Source of the DNA: Branchinecta lynchi
Lineage: Eukaryota; Arthropoda; Branchiopoda; Anostraca; Branchinectidae
Direction of reading: 5' to 3'
DNA: 64,000 nucleotides
NCBI GenBank assembly: GCA_023053575.1
Contig: JAKZAP010000022.1
Coordinates: 15,418,518-15,482,517 of the forward strand
Positions 55,195-64,000 of this stretch are shown here, piece after piece (within the stretch, counting starts at the first letter, position 1; each line of letters opens with the position of its first letter). The translations under genes and the position numbers were made by a program. Under the pieces are notes generated by a model. The model ran no database searches and was not told the origin of the DNA. It worked only from the letters and a program-made list of their open reading frames with translations.

Positions 55195-55952
55195 AAAAAG
55201 CAGTTGGCAGTTGCACCGTTGAGGCAAGCAAACAATTAAAGGACATGTCGTTACCACTTGTACCTACAATATCAATGCAACCTACTTCCGTAACATGTTT
55301 CATTAGTTTCAAAACTCGAGATCCTAATTTCCTATGTTACATTCATAATAATAATAATCAACATTTATTTCCTGAATAGCTCATATAATTACTCGCTAGC
55401 GTCGGATCGTCACACAATTATTAACACCGGTTAAAACTTAATAATCACTTCTCAATAATTACCTTAAAATATTTATATATATATTATTGCACACTACAGT
55501 CTGTAAATCATGACTGTTACGACACATTTATTTCTCAATTTTTCATACTTTATTCCTAGAAAGTCCAGAAACCAACTATCGGCTACGTCTGGCTACGGTT
55601 TTCATAATAAATGATTGATTGACTAATTGAGGTGGGACTACGACACAGGTCCCTTTCCGTTTAGAGGGAGAAAGAGATCGATATATTTAGAAACTATCAT
55701 AGCATACTAAATTCAGTTTCTTACAAATTATAAACAAAAAACACCCCGTAACGATTAGTGCGGACTTTAGGGGGTAGAAGTTAATTTTACAATCGGAGTT
55801 CGATTAATGGGAGGGGCTGTTTCCGATAGCAGTGGCCGGTGGCTCGTATTGTGTGATTTCTTTTCTTTATCCTTTTTTTCCTTACAAACTCCTCCGACCA
55901 TTTACCTTGTATTTGTATGGAGGGTTTAAATAAAATTATTATTATTATAGAT
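55195..55952. other. septin intron spacer
   Basis: 55234-55345 is a left-end fragment of the AGGACCTGTCTTAC TTAA family. LINE-type tails occur near 55348 (inverted) and 55940 ('aaataaaattattattatta'). Confidence 0.5.
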
Positions 55953-56225
55953 CAGATAGAAGTCTTTAGTCCCAAGTAGCGACCACGAATACCCCGACTA
56001 AACTGAGCGGAGCTAGAGGTATTTACTCTAGCGTTGAGCTGATGCTGATACCCGTTTGATCATCTTCCGTCTTCGCCGTTGCCCATACGAGAAAAAATAG
56101 TGCAGGAGGCCTACTCCGCGCACTCTATCGCTATAGCAATCGTCCATAGAACCAGTCAGCTTTGACTTCTACCTTTCCTCATGGCGGGTTTACAGCGATT
56201 TAGCTATTTGTAGAGGTGACGAAAC
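55953..56225 (+). repeat. dispersed repeat, SINE-free copy of 23200-24270
   Basis: Carries 'ggtatttactctagcgttga' followed without interruption by 'gctgatgctgatacccgt', where the other copy has the SINE and its duplicated site. Confidence 0.75.
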
Positions 56226-56424
56226 GTGATGTGGCATCAGGAAAAGTCAGCAGATGTTTTTTGGCTCTTCCTGGCAATGCTTGTTTTGCAGAACGTTTAA
56301 TGCATAACATTTGCAAAATCATAATTGATAACATCCTAAGTGTTATCGGTTGAAACAGCGCATCCTTGTGTATCTGGTATGAAACTTCTGACAATGCAGT
56401 CCTACACAATTATGGTGAGATCCG

Positions 56425-57047
56425 GAGCGTGCTCCTCCCTTCTAACAAAAGTAACTATTCGTTAGTATTTTCGTTCCAACCGCGTGAAAAGTTAAGCTGA
56501 CCGTTCCAAACTTCACGAAATAGTAACTTGTAGTAACTATTTGCTTACTATGCTGCGGGAGCATAGTGAGCGTGGTAACTACGCATCTCTGTAACGTAAT
56601 TGGTCGGATTCGCCCGTGGCATGATATTCTGCTGAAAAGCGGAAAATCGTTCTAGCACTGACGGCAAAATGCCAGAATACTCTATATGACTTAAGTCCAA
56701 AACACGCCACTGATCCTCAGGAAGAAGGAGTAAGCGTGTCCGTACGACTCAAATCCTGTGCCAATCAATTACCGCGATCTTTGGGAGCAGCTTTGACACC
56801 ACTTCCGCCTTTCTTCCGCTAGCTACCCGGAGAGGCCGGAGATTTTGCATGGGCAAGGAGAGATAGTCATCAAGTATTTTATTTCTGGTAAAATCTTGTA
56901 AGCGTATTAGTTAATTTCTTTCGTGTCTGTGTATATTTCGTAAATTGTATTCCACTTCTAGCTCATAGCTATTTGGATTAAACTTGTTTGATTGAAAAAA
57001 AGAAAAGAAAAAAGTAGTAACTATGCTAAGTAGGGTGAAACACGCTC
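56425..57047 (+). mobile_element. GAGCGTGTTCCACCC MITE, copy 4 (TSD CCG), with LINE insertion
   Basis: Ends GAGCGTGCTCCTCCC and GGGTGAAACACGCTC, with CCG on both sides (56422-56424, 57048-57050). At about 56690-57012 it holds a LINE 3' fragment encoding SVRLKSCANQLPRSLGA and ending in an A-rich tail. It abuts the septin exon at 57068. Confidence 0.87.
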
Positions 57048-57067
57048 CCGATTAGAAAGTAACTAAC

Positions 57068-57260
57068 CTTGCACGGTTCCCCATGGGTACTGTCTAGCCC
57101 GAACTGTCTTATTTCCGACCCGAACGAAGTCAGTGCTGCCACAGACGGCGAAAGGAACAAGGTTGTTCATCGCAGTGTTGACAGATGCTACGGTTTCATC
57201 ATCTGTTGGGAATCGGTAGATCTGGACTCCGTTTGAAACTAATTCGTTCATAATTTTAGC
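57068..57260 (-). CDS. septin exon (G domain end, septin-unique element)
   Basis: Acceptor TTTTTAG|GCTAAA, donor GTGCAAG|GTTAGT, phase 0 in and 1 out. Encodes [20 protein letters not shown], then [19 protein letters not shown] and [11 protein letters not shown]. The FAV-GS and RQYPWG motifs are hallmarks of septins. Confidence 0.97.
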
Positions 57261-57382
57261 CTAAAAATAAAGTGACATTAATAACAATAGCATCGCAGCT
57301 GATCTGTAGGCCAGTTGTAGTATTAGTAGATCGAGATTTAGCATTAGACATGTTGGGCCTTTACTATGGGAAACTGAGTTAA

Positions 57383-57755
57383 AGGACCCCCTTGCACTAT
57401 TTACTCTTCAACTTACAATATTTTAAAATATTTGAATACTTTAAAACTATGCTGTACTTTCAAGAAATAACCCACGGTTTTGGCTGTTTTAAGCCTTTTC
57501 CGGGACCTGTTGACTTGTAGCGAAAACAGCGAAACAATATACGTAACCGGTTTTTCTGATCGAAAAACTTCTTGCAGACAATCGTCGATAGCGTGATACA
57601 CATCGAAGGTAGCAAAACACGGCAAGTGAGAAAATCAGCGTGGTTTTGTTAGAGGGGTTAAAATGTACCGTACGAAATTGGGGTCTCCGGGTCTAGAAAT
57701 ATATGGAGTGATTATGGAAGTAGGTTGATTTAGTGTTATGGGTAAGACAGGTCTT
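57383..57755 (-). mobile_element. TTAA-flanked MITE, family AGGACCTGTCTTAC
   Basis: TTAA lies at 57379-57382 and 57756-57759. Ends AGGACCCCCTTGCAC and GTAAGACAGGTCTT. The internal 'cgaaggtagcaaaacac' block is shared with 12432-12760 and 42541-43014. Confidence 0.82.
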
Positions 57756-57759
57756 TTAA

Positions 57760-58032
57760 AGGTTCATTGTTTTGCTGTATATTCTCAGCCGTTCAAAATT
57801 TTTGTATTTGTATAATAGTTAGTAGTGATTCTGGTTTAAAATATTTTCTCTTTTTTTTTGGTTGGGCGTCCCAGACCGGGTATGTCAAGCTCTTTCTTTC
57901 CTTTTCTTTCTTTATTTTTGTCGAAGTTTTTGTTGTTATTGACGATTTGTTTCGAGGGTAATTAGTCCCTTACAGGTTCGCCTCTGGGCATTCAAGATTC
58001 TATTTTTTTTTAATAAACCCTTCATTCATTCA
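57760..58032 (+). mobile_element. LINE 3' end with (ATTC)n tail
   Basis: T-rich 3' region ending 'aataaacccttcattcattc' at 58012-58031. There is no clear coding part. The tail type matches 41577-41596. Confidence 0.5.
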
Positions 58033-58352
58033 AAAACAGGCGATTGGCCTCTATTGTGTAAATCTAAACACTTAAACCATCTCGGCATACAGGCTGTCCA
58101 GGGAATGCTTGAAAGCGTTAATGGAGTCACTCAAAATTTATTCCGATGGAAGGGCGTTCCAACATTCCACCACTGTCTTGGTATCGACTAAAAAGAGGCA
58201 CAAAATATCGCAAGAGGCACGAGTAACAAAATCAGATTAGAAAGTAGTAGAAGTAGACAGTAGAAATACAGTAGAAGTAGACACAGAAAGTAGTAGAAGT
58301 AGACAGTGAGAGAAAGTTCGTAAGTTCCTACCACTCACTCTGAAGACTTAAT

Positions 58353-58737
58353 AGTTGCGTTTTTGATTGCCGTTCCTGATCTCAGTGCTTCTGTTTCTCG
58401 TTTTCGATCACCTTCCTAGTTCGCAGTTCCCGGTCCGAGTTCGCCTGTCATGAATAAATTAACCCAACAAAATTGAAAGTCCTGGAAAGTGTGTTTGGAA
58501 ACGGATGATTTTCAACTACAAGAATTGCCTTTTCACTGTCAAATGTATCTACCCTTTACTGACTTATTTAGGCGATTTTATGAATGATTTGCCGGGATGC
58601 TTATTTTCCATTTTTATTCACCTGCGTCTTGAAACGGCGAAGGCATCAAGCGTCAGGCGAACTGAGTGTAAAAACAGAAACTAAGCTTCAACAGCGAACT
58701 CACAGGGGAACTTACACAGGCGATCAAAAACGCAACT
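58353..58737. mobile_element. AGTTGCGTTTTTG-terminus MITE, divergent member
   Basis: Ends AGTTGCGTTTTTGATTGCC and GGCGATCAAAAACGCAACT-like, with AAT on both sides. The interior is unrelated to the other members, so termini are conserved while the core changed. Confidence 0.8.
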
Positions 58738-60045
58738 AATGTCTGACTTAATTCTTGTTGTGTGTCATGTACTATACTATGTAGGCCTATTCATTATTAT
58801 CATACACTATATATATTGTACGTCACTGCTTTGACATGTGTTACGTCATGACGATCCTCTGCTAGCCATATTATATTGTGCTATTATGGAAATAAAGAAT
58901 ATATTATTATTATTATTCAGCCTGAAAGGGCACTTATGATTTGTATGCCTCCTACACCATGTCATGCCTCTTTTTAGTCGATCCCTCTTGGGAAGACCAT
59001 CTACCGATGTCTTTGGAAAATCGCCAGCCACTCAGCTTGAAGTCGTGTCCGCATACACGCGTACACCATTCTTGTTGAAATAGAAATTTTTTTCGCCAGG
59101 CGCGTTATCGTAGTTTCCTTGCCAAATTGTAACGTTCAATCAGATCGCCAAATTAAAACCGATATGACTGTGAAGGTAAATTAAGGGCTTCGAGTCATTC
59201 TTGATAAGTTAAGCTACAAAGGGCATGTGTGAAGCGCCTTCGTGAAAGTAAATAAACAAGTATCTCAGTCTCAATTAAAAAGAAACCTTCGGAAGTACTT
59301 CCAACCGACAGCCATTCCCCATCTCTTCACAGGCGAGATTCACTGTTATCAATCACGTTAAGTCAACAGTTTAAATCTTATTTTTTCTTCTCCTCGCTGT
59401 ATATCCCCGTTGTCAAAGTGTAAAATGACTAACTTAAGGTTTACTTTTCAGCAAACCCTGAATAACACGTCGTACTTAAGATAGTAATCCGTTTTACTTC
59501 AACAGTACTTCCATCCACTCTCATATCCGAGATTCTACATTTCGTAACTTTTTCCTATCTCCTTTATTAGCATTATCATACTCGCCAAGTTAATTCTCTT
59601 TGTAGCACACTTCGCACTACTCACCGTTTATGTTCCAATATTCCAAACTATTTGAAAATTTGTTTTTAGTTTTTTAGTTTAATACTTTATTATACAAACC
59701 AACTTTTTCAAGCTAAACCACATGAACACACCTTTTGTAACCTTCTTAACGTCCTTTATACATATAGCTGATACTTCTGACTGCAGGAAAGCGCGAATAG
59801 GCCTTTGGCGGCAGTAAAAAAAAAAAAAAAAAAAAAAAATCACTTTAGATTAATTTTCACATACTTTTTCAAAACTATAAGGCTTCTTCTTTTCAGAAAT
59901 TATCCACGGCTTTGGCTGTTTAAAGCCTTTTCTCAAGCCCATTGATTTCCAGCAAAAACTCGGCAAAATTCAGATAAAAGATTTTACGCATCAATAGCAT
60001 GATACCACTCATCGGGAGCACAAGGCACATGGAAAATAATGAATC
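58738..60045. other. septin intron, mostly unassigned
   Basis: Contains a TTAT-type LINE tail near 58895, an A run of 23 at 59817-59839, and 'tatccacggctttggctgtt' (59900) related to the 57383-57755 family. No gene was supported. Confidence 0.45.
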
Positions 60046-60818
60046 GTGGCAACAGCAAATATTCATAATGTAACATATAAAGTTGGGTATCCGGGCTTAA
60101 GATTATTTAACGCAATTACAGAACTAGGTTACCTTGGCATAATAGGCACGACTAGTCGTATCAGAGTCCCGATCACTGTTTCCGAGATTCTTATTCGTCA
60201 GGTATCAGTTTATGCATATTTTGCCAAGTTTGTCATCCGAGGCAGACGACTTCAATTACCTCAATTTCATAACTTCATAAAATTGACTTCATAACTTCAA
60301 TTCTAATTTTAAACGTGTTGAAATTCTGCAAAATAAAGCTCTCCGTGTTCTGGTTGAGTTAAAAAACTGTCGCCATACAGAAGATTCTTATCGAGATTTT
60401 AATGTGTTGAAAGTTAAACATGTAAGAGATCAGCAAATTGGTATGTGTACAGTGTATTAAATAAATTTTCTCCGTCGTATTTTAGTAATTTTTTAGTCTG
60501 AATTCAGATTACCATGAGTATGATACGAGCAATAATGATAGGCTTGTTAGTGAGTCGCGTAAGAGTAGTAGAGCGTCATTTATAATTAGAAATAGTGGTG
60601 TGATTGTTTGGAATAATCTACCGGCAAGCATTAGGGAGTCTGACAATCATTTATTGTTTAAGAATAGATTAAAAAAATATTTGTTGGGTAATTGAAGATT
60701 GGGGCAGGATTGGGGAGGGGAATGGGAATTGGGTAGGTTATGGGTGTTTGAGTGAAGAAAGCTGGAGTGAGTTGAAGTCTCAATAAATGTATTAAAAAAA
60801 AAAAAAAAAAAAAAAAAA
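60046..60818 (+). mobile_element. LINE ORF2 3' end with poly(A)
   Basis: Encodes EILQNKALRVLVELKNCRHT, then YHEYDTSNNDRLVSESRKSS, SGVIVWNNLPASIRE and FKNRLKKYLLGN followed by a stop: the classic C-terminus of CR1/Jockey-type LINEs. AATAAA at about 60780 and an A run to 60818 end it. Two frame breaks (near 60460) make it dead. Confidence 0.85.
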
Positions 60819-61285
60819 TCGATCAACAGGTCTTGATAATTTGATGTCCGTCTTGCACAGGTGACCTGTTGTCACATATTGAGACGGGCTATTGGTTTAA
60901 GAATATGTTCAACATGTTGTTGTAGATATGTATAAATTCCTCCCTTCCTTCAAAAATGGGAAGAGGCTAAAAACAGCCGAAGGCTTATGTAATTTGTTGT
61001 AGGCAGCCTATGAAGTTTTGAAGTAGTTTACTTTCAAATTCAAATTCGTTTATTTCCATGATATCCTTTAACAAAATAGTGGTGGATCGTCATACATGGT
61101 CGACATAGTCATAAATAATCACATATATGTTACAATTTTAAAATTTTAAAACACAATCCAATAACAAACATTTAAAAAACATGTCAATTTAAAATTCATA
61201 CAATTCATTCTTTCTGGGAGCATCTTAGTAAAAACACCATTTAGTACGAGGTGTCCTTTAAATGGTTTACATGCGAAGTGTCCTA
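60819..61285. other. septin intron spacer
   Basis: AT-rich, no recognised element. Confidence 0.4.
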
Positions 61286-62068
61286 CACTGTAAAAAGTTT
61301 TTTCGTATAAAGATTAAAGTTAACTGCAGTATTTGCTACTCGGACTATTCTTATCTCTCCGCAAATACTACCAAATAGAGATAAGATGAATCCGAGTAAC
61401 AAATACTGCAGTTTATCGAGTTTTCTATTATGCATCAAGCATGTAACTAGCAAGCAGGCAAACATCAAGCAGGTAAGTATCTAAGCATCTACTTTGGCGT
61501 CACATTATAATGAATCTGTAATGAATCTATATAAATGAATCTTAATCTGTTATTGGTTGAATTTTCTTCTCTTCTTTGTATGTTGCCCGAGCATTTGTTG
61601 AGTCCCTCTCTGCCGGGTAACTTCCTGATATTTAGTTATTTTGTTTTGTTGTAAATAATAAAACCTTGAACCTTGAATTGTAAATGACGTTAGTGTTGTT
61701 GTTTGTTAGCTTTCATAATTATATAGTATTGGTATAAAGTTTTATTGCACGACTATGTATTTTTATGCTATTTTTATACTATTGTTAACCATATAACTAT
61801 CGCAAGTGGACATATTTACTGACCGAGCTGTTGTCAGGTGAATTTTAATATCTGTTCTTATTTTGTTGTATTATGTTAACATGACACGAAACCTACTAGT
61901 CGGCTTGTCCGTGTTATGGCTTTCTTAAATATAATTGAATTAAATTGTGGCCCAAGCACCTATAAAATAAATATAAAAATAAGTAAGAAACATCAATACC
62001 ATATCACTTTAAATGGAGAACTCTACACAGTTAACTTTAATCTTTATACGGAGAGACTTTTTACAGTG
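61286..62068. mobile_element. CACTGTAAAAA palindromic MITE, copy 3, split by an insertion
   Basis: Left part 61286-61414 and right end 62025-62068 together give the 170-bp element, with TA on both sides. The 610 bp between them are foreign and contain a LINE-like tail 'aataataaaaccttgaacct' at about 61658. Confidence 0.8.
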
Positions 62069-62389
62069 TAAATGTCTAACCCCACTTATTGTGAATTCTC
62101 CATCTCATTACGGACCGATAATCAGCTATTCGCGAATAATCACTTTTCGTGTGGTGGAATTTTCCTGTCGGATTTGTGGTAACTCTTTTCGCTTGTACCT
62201 TGTACCTGTGTTGTATGCGTGACAAAAACGATTTACGAAAAAGATAGTGTGGTGTCCTCGTATGGTTCCCCCCTCTCCTTCCGTCGTCCGTTCGTCGGTC
62301 TGAGAAGAACACTGGCAACCAGTTTTCTCCATATCTTCTGCCAGATTGTTACTTTCATCCCATCATTTATTTCTCGTTATATCTCTTAA
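62069..62389. repeat. AGTTTAACTG-family fragment and LINE tail
   Basis: 62105-62245 matches 16400-16510. 62250-62345 resembles the end of the LINE piece at 22640-22740 ('gagaagaacactgg'). Confidence 0.55.
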
Positions 62390-62828
62390 AGGACACCTGA
62401 ATGAAGAGTACCAAGTATCATCCCTATCTGAATGACTTCCGTTAACATTGCCTGCAGAAAACCCAATCCAAATACGAAATGGTGTTTCCAAGCTATGATT
62501 TTTGCTCCATTTTGCATCTGTCCTTATTTCAGTACCGAAAATTTTTAGAAAGGAACAAATGCCTCCAATCAACCCTTCTTCTCGAATATTTTTTAACCAG
62601 TTAAGCCCAAACGTGTATGTAGAAGAAATTCCAATACGATCCGGCCAGCGCTGTACAAGATTTGAATGAATTGCGCTTTTTGTCTTGGAGTCTGCATGTG
62701 CAAACCTCCAGAAACGAACATCCCTGTTTTGAAAACCTCACGCTCAGGAGAAGAATGCCCTCCGTGGCCATGCCTGTAAATGCATTCTCCATGGTGGTTC
62801 AAGTATGGTTTCATTGTTCAGGTGTCCT
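62390..62828 (+). mobile_element. TTAA-flanked MITE, family AGGACACCTGAA, copy 3 (best)
   Basis: TTAA lies at 62386-62389 and 62829-62832. Termini AGGACACCTGAA and TTCAGGTGTCCT are perfect. This is the reference for 14304-14731 and 25609-26003. Confidence 0.9.
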
Positions 62829-63085
62829 TTAAATGTCCACATGGTCCAGATGGTCCGATAAAATTTCTCACACTAAAAAACCACAATCAAAATTTGCTTT
62901 ACAAAAAACAAGAATTACCAAGACTAAAATTAAAATAAAAAAACATTCTTTTTCAAATTTTCTTTTTTTTCGAATGCGAATCATGAGCGAAAGAGAAAAT
63001 TCGCACCCGATTGCGAAAATTGGAGTGTGAGTGCATGCTCCAATACGTGAAAAAAGGTAGAGGGAAGAGAGAGTGAGAGACTCAC

Positions 63086-63197
63086 CTTAAATTTCTCCAG
63101 TTCAGGTTTGGAGACGGTGTCAGCTTTGGCAATAATTGGGATGATGTTAACCTTCGAGTCAAGCTTCTTCATACAAACAAGGTCGATTGATTTGAGA
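63086..63197 (-). CDS. septin exon with G4 motif (first in window)
   Basis: Acceptor TTCTTTTAG|TCTCAA, donor TTTAAG|GTGAGT; enters with the third base of a codon and leaves in phase 0. Encodes [20 protein letters not shown] followed by [21 protein letters not shown] is the G4 box that gives GTP specificity in septins. Further 5' exons are not found up to 64000, so the preceding intron is at least 800 bp. Confidence 0.97.
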
Positions 63198-63394
63198 CTA
63201 AAAGAAAGTACGGGCTACATGATCCTGAAACAGAGTTCAATACTATTCGTGAACATTGACTTCGGAACCTGCGCTTCAGGTTTGCGAGCTTTCTGCTGCG
63301 TTCTCGCTTGTGAGCGAGGAACACTTAAAGATTGGAAAACATAAGATTGCGGAATCGGGTTGTAGTTCTTGATGGACTTCGACTGTGCCACCGA

Positions 63395-63860
63395 AGTTTG
63401 AATTTGAGATTGTGAAAAGTAGGTTATACGTAAAGGAAAGTTTGAATTTGAGATAAAAGTAGGTTATTCGTAATATAAGTCATAATTCAAATATTGAAGT
63501 TTGAATTTGAGATTTTGAAAAGTAGGTTATTTGTAGATATCGTGGTTGCGTGTTTGCTGGATATAGTTTGTGGCAATTGAGTCACCGAAGAGCCACCGAA
63601 TGGATGAAATTATTGTATATATTTAGTAAAGAATAGTAGTGTAATTTTGAATATGTGATTGTAATATAACGAATTAAACAAATTGATTGATTGATGGTGT
63701 TTTGGCAGATGGAATTTAAAGTCAATTGCTCAAACGTAAATTATGGAAGTAAAAAAATGATCAAATTAGAATACGTAATATAGGTCATGATTCATATTTT
63801 GAAGTTTGAATTTGAGATTGTGAAAAGTAGGTTATTCGTAATATAGGTCATCTCCCATTT
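63395..63860 (+). repeat. 'gaagtttgaatttgagat' tandem/dispersed units
   Basis: The unit 'ttgaatttgaga...aaagtaggttattcgtaata' recurs near 63395, 63440, 63500 and 63805, with an unrelated segment between. No known family. Confidence 0.7.
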
Positions 63861-64000
63861 GAAGTCCGGACCGGATTTGACAGCTGTGTGGAGGGTACCG
63901 GAAATCACGGTTAGAATGGAGGGATATTGCTGGGAAGGACAAGCATCTGCTCTAGATGAATCATTTACACTATTGGACTGGATCCGGACACTGTGTGTGT

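Larger units (their letters stand above)
40638..63197 (-). other. septin gene (SEPT6/8/10/11/14 group), last five exons
   Basis: Septins are GTP-binding proteins that assemble into hetero-oligomeric filaments at the cell cortex and cytokinetic ring. Five exons join in phase to 263 residues plus a stop. They contain the G4 box AKAD, the G domain C-terminal half, the septin-unique element ([14 protein letters not shown]) and a C-terminal coiled coil. The sequence [15 protein letters not shown] and the long coiled coil place it in the SEPT6 group. About 165 N-terminal residues, with the P-loop and switch regions, should lie right of 64000. Group members cannot be told apart from this part alone. 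Confidence 0.95.

Overview
This is a metazoan (invertebrate-type) nuclear window. It holds two spliced protein genes, both on the minus strand, in a very dense bed of transposable-element debris. There is no operon structure, the exons are 110-270 bp with GT/AG boundaries, and introns run to 10 kb. The species cannot be fixed from the sequence. The repeats resemble those of marine invertebrates: pearl/Helentron-like elements with ACRG-type microsatellites, hAT and TTAA-flanked MITEs, a tRNA-derived SINE, and truncated LINEs. One 100-N assembly gap lies at 5186-5285.

Gene 1 (30731 down to 1031, continuing off the left edge) is PGAP1, the ER GPI-inositol deacylase. Eight exons with consistent phases encode about 541 residues. 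They include the N-terminal membrane anchor and the lipase motif GHSMGG, whose residues are split over two exons. The C-terminal multi-pass membrane half should lie left of the window.

Gene 2 (63197 down to 40638, with its 5' part off the right edge) is a septin of the SEPT6/8/10/11/14 group. Five exons give the G4 motif AKAD, the septin-unique element and the C-terminal coiled coil, ending at a TGA. Between the genes (30.7-40.6 kb) I see no host gene, only repeats and LINE fragments.

The repeats were sorted by their own ends and target-site duplications (TSDs). hAT-type elements with perfect 8-bp TSDs lie at 2480-2870, 4150-7275, 7793-8535, 11378-12066 and 19794-22467. Three families of TTAA-flanked inverted-repeat elements occur, as does a GAGCGTGTTCCACCC family with 3-bp TSDs and an AGTTGCGTTTTTG family with probable 3-bp TSDs. 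TA-flanked CACTGTAAAAA MITEs and several large foldbacks are also present. Two pearl/HINE-like families share one plan: tandem core, tetranucleotide microsatellite, terminal palindrome. LINE reverse-transcriptase and endonuclease fragments and 3' tails are scattered, and at least one locus is nested four deep. Two items bear on the host genes: a triplicated segment in a septin intron that copies a real exon's 3' end and splice donor, and a long near-perfect hairpin 51 bp inside the PGAP1 intron after exon 4.
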